Source: Candidatus Binatia bacterium
Lineage (GTDB): Bacteria; Vulcanimicrobiota; Vulcanimicrobiia; Vulcanimicrobiales; Vulcanimicrobiaceae
DNA length: 64,000 bases
Direction of reading: 5' to 3'
Assembly: GCA_035544215.1 (NCBI GenBank)
Contig: DATKHY010000007.1
Coordinates: 434,001 to 498,000 of the forward strand
The translations under genes were made by a program, and so were the position numbers. Each line of letters begins with the position of its first letter. Position 1 is the stretch's first letter. The notes below the pieces were generated by a model. The model saw only the letters and a program-made list of their open reading frames with translations. It was not told the DNA's origin and ran no database searches. Of this stretch, positions 18,617 through 28,593 are shown in pieces.

Positions 18617-18645
18617 ATTGTAATGCGACTAATGTCGAAATTCAA
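18617..18645 (-). promoter_or_regulatory. Distal sigma70-type promoter of the rimP operon
   Basis: Minus strand: -35 TTGAAT (18640-18645), exactly 17-bp spacer, -10 TACAAT (18617-18622, 5 of 6 consensus). The start site would fall near 18610 and give a leader of about 315 nt before rimP. It is the best promoter match I see in the 367-bp gene-free stretch 18296-18662. Confidence 0.65.
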
Positions 18646-18662
18646 GCGGGAAACGGATGTGC

Positions 18663-20078
18663 TCATGGCGACGAAACGGGCGACGGTGCGAACGGCACCA
18701 GCAAGCGGCCGTCGCACGGCTGCGACACCATTCCGTCGACGATCGGCGCGAGGCCGGCGGCGAACGGACTGACCGGTTCCCGGCTCGCCGAACCTCCGCC
18801 ACCGATCGCGATCTGCGTCCCGTTGGCGGGCCCGCCGTGCATGTCGCTGTGCACGATGGACGAGTCCGACCCCGCCGCATCGGCATAGCCGCCGCGGATC
18901 GCCTGTGGATAACGTACGAGCCAGCCGGTGCAGATCGTCGTGGGGCCGGCCTTGCGTTCCGCGATGACCCACATCTTGACGCGCGCCTCGTTGCCCGTGT
19001 TTTTGACCTCGTAGATATATTTCGTTTTCGCGAGTACGTCGGGCGGCGGCGTCGGCTCCATGCGCCCGGTGAGCGAATACGAGGGCGTGTAAGTCTTGCT
19101 GGTCGGATGGACCGGATTGTTCGGCAAGAGAGAACGCAGCTTGGCGTTGATGTTGGGGGCGCTGCGCGCCTTGGGCGCGGTCGTAGCGCGAGGTCCGGGT
19201 GGGGGCGTCGGCGGGACTGCGATCGGTCGAGCAGGCGCCGCCTGCGCCTTCGGACCGGGGCCGGTGCGCGGACCTGGCGACGCGCCGCCGCTCGGACCCG
19301 GGCTCGGCGCCGTGCCGGCGGTTTTCGCCACCGCGGTCGCGCTGGTCGGGCTCGGGCTAGGTACGCCGGCGCGCTCCGCCGGTAACGCGGACGCTCGGAC
19401 TGCCGGTGCGGCGCTCGCCGCGGGGCTCGCGCGCGCGATCGCCGCGGCGGTCGGTGAGGCTCGCGGCAGAGCGGGGGCGGGCGTCGCCGCGCGGGCCGTC
19501 GCGCGGACCAGCGGCGCCGCCTTTGGAGATGGACGCGCGGACGGCGCGCTCGTCGGCACGGGCGAAGGGGCCGCCGTAGGCGGAGGCTTCAGCGTCACCG
19601 CAACCGGCGCAACCGTCGGCACGCTAACCGGCGCGGCAGGCAGCTCGTTGCGCGGTTGCGTTTCGAAGATGTTCTGCGTAGGCTGCGGGTTGGGCTGCGG
19701 CGTCTGCTGCGGGATCGGGCGCGGGTTCGGCGGCGCGGTCGGTGCGATCTTCGCCAGCTCGTGGCGGTTGACCGGCTGGCGCTGCGACTGGAACTGCGCG
19801 ATGGCTGCGTGCTGCAGCGGCGCGACTACTCGAACGTGTGGAATAGGAGCGACGGCGTGAACGGCGGCCGGCTGATTGGCGACGGCGATCGGTGAGGTGC
19901 GGGCGATCGTGATCACCTCGCCGCCCTGCACGCTTTCCGTAGCGCCCTGCTGCGACGAGCTCACGAGCACCGTGAACAGCAACGCGGCGAGCAGCGCATG
20001 GACAATCAGCGAGGCTAGGAAGCTCCCCGCGAGTCGTTCCGGATAGCGCCGGTCCCGCGGATCGCGCTCGAACGTCAC
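18663..20078 (-). CDS. Membrane-anchored Pro/Ala-rich protein, TonB-like N-terminus
   Basis: A 471-residue protein of unknown function. A short cytoplasmic start is followed by one membrane segment (about residues 18-40, FLASLIVHALLAALLFTVLV), as in TonB. A very long Pro/Ala/Ser/Thr-rich stretch (about 95-300) could span the periplasm. The C-terminal domain (about 310-471) has SYSLTGRMEPTPPPDVLAKT, KNTGNEARVKMWVIAERKAG and a cysteine pair, and does not match the TonB C-terminal fold. It stands alone, divergent from pyk. I do not recognise the C-terminal domain. Confidence 0.75.
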   Translation of the reverse strand: MTFERDPRDRRYPERLAGSFLASLIVHALLAALLFTVLVSSSQQGATESVQGGEVITIARTSPIAVANQPAAVHAVAPIPHVRVVAPLQHAAIAQFQSQRQPVNRHELAKIAPTAPPNPRPIPQQTPQPNPQPTQNIFETQPRNELPAAPVSVPTVAPVAVTLKPPPTAAPSPVPTSAPSARPSPKAAPLVRATARAATPAPALPRASPTAAAIARASPAASAAPAVRASALPAERAGVPSPSPTSATAVAKTAGTAPSPGPSGGASPGPRTGPGPKAQAAPARPIAVPPTPPPGPRATTAPKARSAPNINAKLRSLLPNNPVHPTSKTYTPSYSLTGRMEPTPPPDVLAKTKYIYEVKNTGNEARVKMWVIAERKAGPTTICTGWLVRYPQAIRGGYADAAGSDSSIVHSDMHGGPANGTQIAIGGGGSASREPVSPFAAGLAPIVDGMVSQPCDGRLLVPFAPSPVSSP

Positions 20079-20148
20079 GGCGAGGGGTTAAGTGCGCTTA
20101 ATCGAGCGCAGGAGCCTGCCGGTCCGGCCGCACAACCCAACGCCCCTC

Positions 20149-21582
20149 ATGGAATCGGTTTTGCAGAAACGCACGAAGATCGTGGCGACAGTGGGTCCCG
20201 CATCCCGCGAACCCGCAATCCTCCGCTCGCTCTTCGTCTCGGGGGCCAACGTGCTCCGCCTGAACTTCTCGCACGGAACCCCGGAGGAGCATGGGCAGGT
20301 GATCGAAACTGCGCGCGCCATCGCCGAAGAGCTGTGCATACACGCGGCGCTGTTGCAAGATCTTCCCGGCCCCAAAGTGCGCACCGGACCGCTCGCGGAC
20401 GGCGTGCGGTCCGTACGGCTGGAGCGCGGCGCTCGCTTCGTCATCACGTCCGATCCGGTGGAGGGAACGCAGGAACGCGTTAGCACGACGTACGGCGATC
20501 TGCCGGCCGACGTGGCCATCGGCAAACACCTCTATCTGCAAGACGGCCAGATGACGCTGCTCATCGTCGGAAAGACTGCGAACGAGATCGAGACGACCGT
20601 CGAGTTCGGCGGCGACCTGCGGCCGGCGCAGGGCATCAACTATTCTGAGGGCTCGCTCAACATCACGTCGGTAACCAAACGCGATCTCGAGTATCTGGAA
20701 TTCGGTCTCGAGCGCGGCGTCGACTTCGTCGCGATCTCGTTCGTGCGATCGGAGGAGGATGTCGAACGCGTCAAGGCCTTCATCGCCGAGCGCGGCCAAC
20801 GTGTGCCCGTAATAGCGAAGATCGAGAAGCACGAGGCGCTCGCGCGGCTGGACGAGATCATCGCCGCGGCCGACGGCGTCATGGTCGCGCGCGGCGATCT
20901 AGGGATAGAGATCCCCATCGAGACGGTTCCGATCGTCCAGAAAGAGATCATCGCTAAATGCAATCGGGCGAGTAAGCCCGTGGTCACCGCTACGCAGATG
21001 CTCGAATCGATGATCGCGTCGCCGCGACCCACACGAGCCGAGGCGACCGACGTGGCGAATGCCATCCTCGACGGAACCGACGCCGTGATGCTCTCGGGTG
21101 AGACCGCGCTGGGCGCGTATCCGACAGAGGCGGTGCGCACGATGGCCCAGATCGCGCGCGAGGTGGAACAGCACTATCCGCACGCCTTGCTGCGCGACCG
21201 CCGCCTGGAGAACTTCGAACCCACGATCGCGTCGTCGATCGCGGAAGCCGCAACACGCGCGAGCGCCGAGCTGAAGATCCCGTACATAGTCACGGGAACC
21301 ACGACGGGAAACACGGCGCACCACATCGCGGCGTTCCGGCCGCAGGCACGCATCGTCGCGCTAACGCCCGACCCCCGCGTGGCGCGCAGGCTGGCCCTAT
21401 TGTGGGGCACCGAGGCGCTGCTGATCGATACCTACGCCTCGTTCGACGTCTTGCTATACTTGACCGAGCGCCGGATGGTCCACGAGGGGCTCGTGCGATC
21501 CGGCGATTTGATCGCGTTTACGACCGGAATGCCGGTCGGCTCGGGCGGCACCAACGTGCTGAAGATCCACCAGATCCGGTAA
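20149..21582 (+). CDS. pyk: Pyruvate kinase
   Basis: Final ATP-forming step of glycolysis; 477 residues. Seen: [20 protein letters not shown] and [15 protein letters not shown] at the N-terminus, the active-site signature [20 protein letters not shown] followed by [12 protein letters not shown], and [13 protein letters not shown]. The C-terminal regulatory domain is present; the additional PEP-utiliser domain of some Gram-positives is absent. The ATG at 20149 gives the standard N-terminus, while the open frame reaches 20092. It is divergent from the Pro-rich gene with 70 bp between starts. Confidence 0.96.
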   Translation: MESVLQKRTKIVATVGPASREPAILRSLFVSGANVLRLNFSHGTPEEHGQVIETARAIAEELCIHAALLQDLPGPKVRTGPLADGVRSVRLERGARFVITSDPVEGTQERVSTTYGDLPADVAIGKHLYLQDGQMTLLIVGKTANEIETTVEFGGDLRPAQGINYSEGSLNITSVTKRDLEYLEFGLERGVDFVAISFVRSEEDVERVKAFIAERGQRVPVIAKIEKHEALARLDEIIAAADGVMVARGDLGIEIPIETVPIVQKEIIAKCNRASKPVVTATQMLESMIASPRPTRAEATDVANAILDGTDAVMLSGETALGAYPTEAVRTMAQIAREVEQHYPHALLRDRRLENFEPTIASSIAEAATRASAELKIPYIVTGTTTGNTAHHIAAFRPQARIVALTPDPRVARRLALLWGTEALLIDTYASFDVLLYLTERRMVHEGLVRSGDLIAFTTGMPVGSGGTNVLKIHQIR

Positions 21583-21615
21583 GCCTACCCGAAGTGCGCG
21601 GCGCGCGCGGAACGG

Positions 21616-23328
21616 TCACTTCCGTCCTGGCCGACGGGGCAAGGTTCGAGCGGCTTCCCTAGTCGGGGACTGCAGCAGGGTACGGGCGTGGCGCAGCGCA
21701 ACGTCGTGCGTCTCGCCGGAGAGCATTCGCGCGATCTCGGCCTCGCGTTCCTTCGCGCCGTCCACCTCGCGCACGCCGATCATGGTGACGCCCGCCCGCT
21801 CCGTCTTGTCGAGCACGTAATGACGATCGGCCCAGGTGGCGAGCTGCGCGAGGTGCGTCACGCAGACGACCTGTTCGCGCCGCGCCAGCTCGCCGATTCG
21901 CGCTCCGACGGCCGTCGCGGTCGCGCCGCCGATCGCGGTATCGATCTCGTCGAAGACCAGCGCGCTTCCCGCATCCCGGGCACCGGACAAGACGACGACG
22001 AGCGCGAGCAGGACGCGAGAGAGCTCGCCGCCGGAAGCGACCCGCGCGAGCGGCCGGGCCGGCTCGCCCGCGTTTGCCGCGAATAGAAACTCGACGCGTT
22101 CGGCTCCCTGCGAGCCGACGCGCTCGAGTGGGTCGAACGCAACGTCGAACGAGCCCGATCCGAGCGCGATGTCTTCGAACTCGGCAAGAACGCGTTTGCG
22201 CAGGGCGGCCGCCGCCGTCTTGCGCAGCCGGCTGAGAACTGCCGCTGCCGAGTCGAGCTCGCGCTGCGCAGCCTCCGCCTGCTCTCGATGCTCCGCGAGG
22301 AGGCGATCGCGGTTTTCGTACTCGTCGATCGTTCGCCGTTGCCGTTGCGCTAGCGTGACGATCTCGTCAATGCCGCAACCGTACTTTCGTTTCAGCCGAT
22401 CGAGCAGCGAGAGCCGCGCGTTGATCGCCTCGAGCTCGGCCGGATCGAATTCGGTCCGGTCGAGCGCGCGGGCGAGCTCGGTGGCGAGGTCGCCGGCATC
22501 GGCCTGCAGCGTTGCGGCCCGCTGCGCCATCTCGCGCAGCGCGGCGTCATAGCGTTCGACGCCCGCGAGCGCGACCGCGGCCGCGCCCAGCGCCTCGAGT
22601 GCACCGCCGTCGTCGCCCGTTAACGCCTGGCGTGCCGTCTGCAGCGCCCTCGCGATCCGCTCGACGTTGTCGAGGTAACCGCGGCGTTCGTCGAGGCGCT
22701 CTTGCTCGTCTGGCTGCAGCTGCGCCTCCTCGATCTCACGCACCGTGAAACAGGCGTCGTCGTAGCGCACGCGCGCGCGGCGCTCGTCCTGCGCGAGGGC
22801 GGCTAGCGCTTCGGTCGCCGCGGTCAGCCCGGCGTGCGCGCGCGCGACGGCGTCGCGCGCGCCCAGCGCGGGCGCGCCGGCGAAACGATCGAGCAACTCC
22901 AGGTGATACGCCGGTGACAGCAGCCGCTGCGCCTCGTGTTGGCCGACGATCTCCGCGATAGCCCCGCCGATCTCGCGGACGTACGCGGCCGTCGCGGGGC
23001 GCCCGTTGACGCGCACGCTCGAGCGGCCGGTTGCGCCCAACTCGCGGGTAATGCTCCCTTCTTCACCGCGGTCGAGCTCGAAGCCGTCGGTGTCGAGCCG
23101 CGCGCGCAGCGAATCCTCCGCATCGAACGCGAGCGTGACGATGGCGCGTCGCTCGCCGCGCCGAACTGCGTCAGCACCGGCTCGCGCGCCCAGCACGAAA
23201 TCGAGAGCGCCGAGCAGCATCGTCTTGCCGGATCCGGTTTCGCCCGTGAAGATCGTCGCGCCCTCGGCGAATTCGACGTCGGCGCGAGCGATCAGACCGT
23301 AGTTCTCGATCTGCAGTCGCCGAAGCAT
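21616..23328 (-). CDS. recN: DNA repair protein RecN
   Basis: SMC-like ATPase for double-strand break repair; 570 residues. Walker A GETGSGKTMLLGALDFVLGA near the N-terminus, a coiled-coil middle (about 160-360), the ABC signature region VASGGELSRVLLAL and Walker B ALVFDEIDTAIGG at the C-terminus. It is the last gene of the long co-directional run, 14 bp after nadK, the usual order tlyA-nadK-recN. In many bacteria recN is SOS-induced; no LexA box is visible directly upstream. Confidence 0.95.
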   Translation of the reverse strand: MLRRLQIENYGLIARADVEFAEGATIFTGETGSGKTMLLGALDFVLGARAGADAVRRGERRAIVTLAFDAEDSLRARLDTDGFELDRGEEGSITRELGATGRSSVRVNGRPATAAYVREIGGAIAEIVGQHEAQRLLSPAYHLELLDRFAGAPALGARDAVARAHAGLTAATEALAALAQDERRARVRYDDACFTVREIEEAQLQPDEQERLDERRGYLDNVERIARALQTARQALTGDDGGALEALGAAAVALAGVERYDAALREMAQRAATLQADAGDLATELARALDRTEFDPAELEAINARLSLLDRLKRKYGCGIDEIVTLAQRQRRTIDEYENRDRLLAEHREQAEAAQRELDSAAAVLSRLRKTAAAALRKRVLAEFEDIALGSGSFDVAFDPLERVGSQGAERVEFLFAANAGEPARPLARVASGGELSRVLLALVVVLSGARDAGSALVFDEIDTAIGGATATAVGARIGELARREQVVCVTHLAQLATWADRHYVLDKTERAGVTMIGVREVDGAKEREAEIARMLSGETHDVALRHARTLLQSPTREAARTLPRRPGRK

Positions 23329-23342
23329 AGTGGGAGGGGTCT

Positions 23343-24179
23343 TTACCGACGCGGGTCTTTAATTGAAACGCCCCACAGCATCTTCGCCTCGAGGCGTTCG
23401 AGGAAATGTAGCGGCATCGTGCGCGCGAAGTGAACGCGTTTCGGGTGGCAGCGGATGACGACGCTGGCGCTCGGCTCTACCTCGGACAACACGTCGCCGT
23501 CGCATTCGATGTGCGCCTGCGCGCTCTCGACGTCGGACGTGATCTCTATGCGGGACGTGATCGGGACGATCAGCGGGCGCGAGAACAGCGTGTGCGGAAG
23601 GAGCGGAACGACGCCGAAGGCCTCGACACTCGGAGCGATAAGCGATCCGCCGGCAGACAGAAAATATGCGGTCGATCCGGTCGGCGTCGCGACGCAGATC
23701 CCGTCGGCGGCGATGCGCGTGATCGCACCGGCCTCGAAGCGCAGACCGAACGGCACGATTCGCGAGACCTCGCCCTTGCGTACGACGACGTCGTTTAGTG
23801 CGAAGAAACGCCGGCCGCCATATTCGGCTTGCAGCGCGGTGCGATCGTCCATGAAAAGGCCTCGCTCGACCAGCGCGGGTAGGTCGGACAGGCGCGGATC
23901 GTCCTCGTCGAGCTCCGTGAGGAAGCCGAGGCGGCCCGTGTTGATGCCAAGCAGCGGAACATCGCCGTCGACCGCGATCCGAGCCGCGCGCAGCAGCGTC
24001 CCATCGCCGCCGATCGTGATGAGGAGCGACACGGCCCTCGCGGCGGTTCCCTCGACGACCTCGAAGCCGCCGTCGCGAAAATCCGACGCGACGCGGCTCG
24101 CGATGGAGCGCGCGTGCTCCCGCGCCGTATCGACGTAGAGGCCGACGACTTTTTCTTTGATGGCCAGCAGCGTCGTCAT
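23343..24179 (-). CDS. nadK: NAD kinase
   Basis: Phosphorylates NAD to NADP; 278 residues. Seen: the GGDGTLLRAAR motif with the catalytic aspartate, NTGRLGFLTEL, NDVVVRKGEVSRIV and the glycine-rich ICVATPTGSTAYFLSAGG. It overlaps tlyA by 4 bp and precedes recN. Cytoplasmic. Confidence 0.95.
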   Translation of the reverse strand: MTTLLAIKEKVVGLYVDTAREHARSIASRVASDFRDGGFEVVEGTAARAVSLLITIGGDGTLLRAARIAVDGDVPLLGINTGRLGFLTELDEDDPRLSDLPALVERGLFMDDRTALQAEYGGRRFFALNDVVVRKGEVSRIVPFGLRFEAGAITRIAADGICVATPTGSTAYFLSAGGSLIAPSVEAFGVVPLLPHTLFSRPLIVPITSRIEITSDVESAQAHIECDGDVLSEVEPSASVVIRCHPKRVHFARTMPLHFLERLEAKMLWGVSIKDPRR

Positions 24180-24958
24180 CGAGGGTTACCTTCGTCGAGT
24201 ACCGCCTCGATTCGTGCGTCGTCGTAAGGCGTGCCCGCGCGGCGCAGCTCGATCAGGAATTCGCGGTTGCCTGCGGGGCCCAGGAGCGGCGATGCGGCGA
24301 GGCCCACCGGCGGCAGGCCGAGGGCGAGCGCGGCCGCGCGCACTTCGCACAGCACGGCGGCGTGCGTCGAGCGGTCGCGCACGACGCCTCCCGAGCCGAC
24401 GCGTTCCCGGCCGGCCTCGAACTGTGGCTTCAGCAGCGCGACGATCGCGCCGTTTCCGCGAAGGTAGGCTACCGCTCGGGCCAAGATCGTTCGCAGCGAG
24501 ATGAAAGACGTGTCGATCGCGATTACGTCGAATCCGGCTGGGAACGCGCCGTCGGCGAGAAGGCGGAAGTTCGTGCGCTCCATCACGCGAACGCGCGGGT
24601 CGTTGCGCAGTCGCCAGTCAAGCTGGCCGTATCCGACATCGACGGCGGTGACGCTCTGAGCGCCGTGTTGCAGCAGGCAGTCGGTAAAGCCTCCCGTAGA
24701 AGCGCCGACGTCGAGCGCCTCGGCGCCGCAGACGTCGATGCCGAACGCGAGCAGTGCGCGCTCGAGCTTCTCGCCGCCTCGGCTCACGAAGCGCCGCGGT
24801 CGCGCGACGACGATCTCGGCGTCCGCCGCGACGTTCTGCCCCGCCTTCGTTGCGACGACGCCGTCGACGCTCACGCAGCCTTCCATGATGAGGCTGCGCG
24901 CCCGCGAACGCGTGATCTGGTTGCGGTCAGCGACCGCCGAGTCAAGGCGGACCTTCAT
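24176..24958 (-). CDS. tlyA: TlyA-family rRNA 2'-O-methyltransferase
   Basis: S4-domain RNA methyltransferase of the TlyA/hemolysin A family, 260 residues. The S4 domain covers about 1-60 (VRLDSAVADRNQITRSRARS). The SAM-binding motif is ALDVGASTGGFTDCLLQHGA, and the catalytic region includes DVIAIDTSFISLRTIL, with a lysine in ALLKPQFEAG. Family members methylate 16S and 23S rRNA riboses. The ATG at 24958 starts the S4 domain; upstream sequence in the same frame overlaps xseB and is not coding. Confidence 0.9.
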   Translation of the reverse strand: MKVRLDSAVADRNQITRSRARSLIMEGCVSVDGVVATKAGQNVAADAEIVVARPRRFVSRGGEKLERALLAFGIDVCGAEALDVGASTGGFTDCLLQHGAQSVTAVDVGYGQLDWRLRNDPRVRVMERTNFRLLADGAFPAGFDVIAIDTSFISLRTILARAVAYLRGNGAIVALLKPQFEAGRERVGSGGVVRDRSTHAAVLCEVRAAALALGLPPVGLAASPLLGPAGNREFLIELRRAGTPYDDARIEAVLDEGNPR

Positions 24959-24966
24959 GCCCGCCG

Positions 24967-25185
24967 CTAAAACGGAATCTGGTCGTCCGGTTTTGTTTCC
25001 GACATCGCTTCGTCGATCTGGGCCTGTGCGCTCTTGAGGAGCGTCTCGCACTCGCGCGCCAACATCTTGCCTTCTTTGAACAGCGCGATGGCCCGGTCGA
25101 GTTTGGTGTTTTCGTCTTCGAGTTCCCTGACGATCGCTTCGATGCGTTCGAGTTTCGACTCGAAACCAGGGCTCGCGTCACTCAT
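24967..25185 (-). CDS. xseB: Exodeoxyribonuclease VII small subunit
   Basis: A 72-residue subunit of exonuclease VII. It has the family helix-turn-helix pattern ESKLERIEAIVRELEDENTK followed by LDRAIALFKEGKMLARECE. It overlaps the end of xseA by 8 bp and lies 8 bp before tlyA, the usual order xseA-xseB-tlyA. Confidence 0.92.
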   Translation of the reverse strand: MSDASPGFESKLERIEAIVRELEDENTKLDRAIALFKEGKMLARECETLLKSAQAQIDEAMSETKPDDQIPF

Positions 25186-26473
25186 CTTCTAGCACTCGTT
25201 CGACGCTTGCGGCGAGCCTCCCGTGGAAAAGCTGCGCCTCGATCGTGTCTCCAACAGACACTTCTGCGGCGTTACGAAGGGCGCGTCCGGCACGTGTTAC
25301 GATAGCGTATCCGCGTTCCAACGGACCCTTTGGATTAGCGGAGAGAAGCCGGCTGCGGGCCAGCGTCAAGGCGTTGCTTCGTTTGGAAACGATCCGGTCG
25401 CGCGCCGCATCCAATTTCAGCAGCGTAGTCGTCAGCCGCGCTCCACGCTCGGCGATGCGGTGTCGCGGATTTCGTCGCTCAATGCGGTTTTGCACTTGCA
25501 ACAAGCGTTCTCGCAGTTGCGAAAGACGACGATCGATCGCGCGGCGCAGCCGTTGCTCCGAGGCATCGCGATCCCGCCCCAGCCGAACGACTCTCTTGTC
25601 GATCGCGTTGTACAGCAGCCGCTTTTGGTGCGTGATTCGTGCCGTCACCTCTGCCCACGATCCGGCGATGTATTCCGCCGCCGCAGTAGGCGTTTTGAAG
25701 ACGGCGTCGGCGACCTCGTCTGCAAGGTGGCGGTCACCGGTGTGGCCGATCGCGGTGACGACCGGATGGCGCGCTCGAACTATTGCGCGCACCACTGCTT
25801 CGGTATTGAATGGATAGCGATCCTCATACGATCCGCCGCCGCGTACGACGACGATCGCGTCGACCTTCGAGCGCGATGCGCGATCGATCGCTTCGGCGAT
25901 GTCGATTTCTGCGCCCTCGCCTTGAACTCGCGTCTCGATGAACGTGACGGCGACGTGGGGCGACTTCTCGCGCAGCGTCGTCGCGAAGTCTTCGGCGCCT
26001 TGGCCACGCGCCGAAACGAGCGCTACGTGACGCGGGTATGGCGAGACCGGGCGCTTGCGGTCTACATCGAAGAGACCCTCGGCCTGGAGGCGCTTTCGCA
26101 GCGCTTCGACCTTTGCCGCGATCGCGCCGACGCCGAGCGGGGCGATGGCGACGACCCGCAGCTGGTATTCGCTGCTTTTTTCCCAGATGCCGATCGCGCC
26201 GGTCGCCACGACCGCGACGCCGTCGTGGACCGGAGGAAACTTTCGGACTTCCTTCCAGCCGGCAAAGCATTTCAATACGGCCCGGCTGTCCTTTAGGCTG
26301 AAGAATACGTTGCCGCTCGGTTGCGGCTTCCAGCCGGATATCTCACCTTCGATGGCGATGCGCGCGAGCTCGGGGCGCTTCTCGAGCCAATGCTGAAGGC
26401 GCAGCGCAAACTGCGACACGGTGAGCTGCAGGATCTGCGGCTCCCGCTCGAAGAGCCTCATTTCCGACTTCAA
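25178..26473 (-). CDS. xseA: Exodeoxyribonuclease VII large subunit
   Basis: Catalytic subunit of the nuclease that degrades single-stranded DNA to oligonucleotides; 431 residues. N-terminal OB fold (IAIEGEISGWKPQPSGNVFF), then the conserved VALVSARGQGAEDFATTL and VVRGGGSYEDRYPFNTEAVV, the latter with the acidic and glycine residues typical of XseA. The following GHTGDRHLADEVADAVFKTP replaces the more usual GHExDxTIxDxVAD. A coiled coil occupies about 270-380. It overlaps PBP1A by 4 bp. Confidence 0.94.
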   Translation of the reverse strand: MKSEMRLFEREPQILQLTVSQFALRLQHWLEKRPELARIAIEGEISGWKPQPSGNVFFSLKDSRAVLKCFAGWKEVRKFPPVHDGVAVVATGAIGIWEKSSEYQLRVVAIAPLGVGAIAAKVEALRKRLQAEGLFDVDRKRPVSPYPRHVALVSARGQGAEDFATTLREKSPHVAVTFIETRVQGEGAEIDIAEAIDRASRSKVDAIVVVRGGGSYEDRYPFNTEAVVRAIVRARHPVVTAIGHTGDRHLADEVADAVFKTPTAAAEYIAGSWAEVTARITHQKRLLYNAIDKRVVRLGRDRDASEQRLRRAIDRRLSQLRERLLQVQNRIERRNPRHRIAERGARLTTTLLKLDAARDRIVSKRSNALTLARSRLLSANPKGPLERGYAIVTRAGRALRNAAEVSVGDTIEAQLFHGRLAASVERVLEDE

Positions 26474-28593
26474 GGGGCGGGCGTCGGCGACGTCGAGCTC
26501 ACCGGTGTGGGCGGCTCCGTCGGTGACGGCGCGAGCGTGGGCAGCTCCGCCGGCGGCGTCACGTCAGCGGGCGGCATCGTTGGCGCCGGCATCGGCGGCC
26601 GGACGTAGGCGTTCGTCGTGTCGCCGGTAGCGCCGTAACCGGCACCGTAGCCACCGCACGACTCAGTTCCCTTCAGATAGTACTCGCCGCCGCTGCCGCA
26701 CCCGCTGGCCTTCACGACCTCGTCGGCCGGGAACGGGAATTCGTGCGGCGGCGTCCTAGCGAGCGCGGCCTTCATGAAGCGCGCCCAGATCCGCGCGGGG
26801 ATGTTGCCGCCGTAGGATTCGTTCATCGGCGTGTAGTCGTCGTTGCCGAGCCAGACCGCGGCGACGAGGTCCGGCGTGTAGCCGACGAACCACGCGTCGC
26901 GGAAGCTCGACGTCGTTCCGGTCTTTCCAGCCGCCGGGCGCCCGATGATGGCGTTCGGATAACCGGTGCCGCGCTTGATGACATCTTCGAAGATCGAGGT
27001 CATGATGTACGCCGTACCCGCGCTGACGACGTCGTTGGCCTGCGGAAAGCGATCGTCGAGCACGACGCTTCCGAGCGAATCCTTGACGAGGCGAAACGGC
27101 GTCGGATCGACGTGCAGCCCCTGATCCGCAAGCGTCGAATAGCCGCTGGCCTGATCGAGCACAGTGAGACCCGACGAACCCAACGCGAGCGATAGGTTCG
27201 CTTCCAAGGGCGACGTGACGCCCATGCGATGGGCGTAGTCGATCACGCGGTCCAAGCCGACGCGTTCGGCGAGCTTCACCGCGACGATGTTGCGCGACAT
27301 GACCAGCGCCTCGCGCAGCGTTATGGCACCCATGTAGCTGTTGTCGTCGTCCAGCGGCGACCACTGTGTGCCGTCCCCCATCGGATAGCTCACCGGCGAG
27401 TCATCGATTACCGTCGAGGCTGGGAGCCCTGAGTCGATCGCCGCGGTGTAGTCGTAGATCTTGAACGAGGATCCCGGCTGGCGGTGCGCCTGCCAAGCAC
27501 GATTGAACTGGTTGCGCAGCGAGAATCCCGTGCCGCCGATCATGGCGACGATCTCGCCCGTGGACGGACGCAGCGCGACCAGCGCCGCCTGATGCGCGCC
27601 GATGCCCTCGGCGATCGCCTGGTGCACGCCCCACGTGACCGCCTCCTGGCCGAGGCGCTGCATCTGCGGATCGAGCGTCGTATAAACCTGAAGGCCGCCC
27701 TCGTTCACGACATCCTTTCCGAAGAGCCGCTCCAATTGCGCGATTGCGTACGTCGTAAAGTAGGGGTAGCGGTAGCCCTGCAGACCGGCCGGCCGTTCCG
27801 CGATCAGCCCGAGCGGAGCGGAGAATGCCGCGTCGGCCTGTGCGGCGGTGACGTAGCCGCTCTCGACCATGCGGTCCAGCACGTGGCGCTCCCGATCGGT
27901 CGCGAGCGTGAGATTCGAAAACGGCGAGTATACGGACGGCGCGGCCACCACGCCGGCCAGCATCGCGGCCTGGGCGAGCGTCAATTTGTCGACGCTGCGG
28001 CCGAAATAGGTGTGCGCGGCTGCGTCGACACCGTACGCGCCGGCGCCGAGGTAAATGATGTTGAGATAGCGCTCGAGGATCTCGTCCTTCGTGTAATAGC
28101 GCTCGATCTCGATGGCCAGCAACGCCTCCTGCACCTTGCGGGCGATGGAGACTTGATCGGTCAAGAACAGCCGCCGCGCGAGCTGCTGCGTGATCGTCGA
28201 CGCGCCCTGGAGCTGCTGATGCGTAAGGTCCGCAAACGTCGCGCGCACGATGCCGCTAAAGTCGACGCCGTGATGGTAGTAGAAGTTGTGGTCTTCGTTG
28301 GCGATGAACGCTTCGCGCACCATGACCGGGATGCGCGAGATCGGAACCCAGACGCGGTTCTCCTTGTAGACCGAGGCGAGCGGCGTTCCGTCGCGTGCGT
28401 AAATGCGCGTCGTACTCGCGGGCTGGTAGTCGGCCATGCGGCTGATATCGGGAAGGTTGCGGGCGTACGCCGCTACCATCCCCGCGACCGCGCCGAGCGC
28501 GAATAGCGCGAGGAGCAGCGCGGTGACGCCGATCCCCGCCCAGACGCGGCTGCCGCGCCGGTTCCTACGTTTCCTTGGCACTGGCGACGGCAC
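26470..28593 (-). CDS. Class A penicillin-binding protein (PBP1A type)
   Basis: Bifunctional peptidoglycan synthase, 707 residues: one N-terminal membrane helix (about 19-42), then a GT51 glycosyltransferase with EDHNFYYHHGVD and QGASTITQQLARRLFL. The transpeptidase domain has SxxK in QPGSSFKIYDY, SxN in VMSRNIVAVKLAE and KTG in AAGKTGTTSSF. The C-terminus is a proline/threonine-rich tail. It builds polymer on the periplasmic face. It overlaps nusB by 29 bp and xseA by 4 bp. UppP, which recycles the lipid carrier, is in the same run. Confidence 0.93.
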   Translation of the reverse strand: MPSPVPRKRRNRRGSRVWAGIGVTALLLALFALGAVAGMVAAYARNLPDISRMADYQPASTTRIYARDGTPLASVYKENRVWVPISRIPVMVREAFIANEDHNFYYHHGVDFSGIVRATFADLTHQQLQGASTITQQLARRLFLTDQVSIARKVQEALLAIEIERYYTKDEILERYLNIIYLGAGAYGVDAAAHTYFGRSVDKLTLAQAAMLAGVVAAPSVYSPFSNLTLATDRERHVLDRMVESGYVTAAQADAAFSAPLGLIAERPAGLQGYRYPYFTTYAIAQLERLFGKDVVNEGGLQVYTTLDPQMQRLGQEAVTWGVHQAIAEGIGAHQAALVALRPSTGEIVAMIGGTGFSLRNQFNRAWQAHRQPGSSFKIYDYTAAIDSGLPASTVIDDSPVSYPMGDGTQWSPLDDDNSYMGAITLREALVMSRNIVAVKLAERVGLDRVIDYAHRMGVTSPLEANLSLALGSSGLTVLDQASGYSTLADQGLHVDPTPFRLVKDSLGSVVLDDRFPQANDVVSAGTAYIMTSIFEDVIKRGTGYPNAIIGRPAAGKTGTTSSFRDAWFVGYTPDLVAAVWLGNDDYTPMNESYGGNIPARIWARFMKAALARTPPHEFPFPADEVVKASGCGSGGEYYLKGTESCGGYGAGYGATGDTTNAYVRPPMPAPTMPPADVTPPAELPTLAPSPTEPPTPVSSTSPTPAP

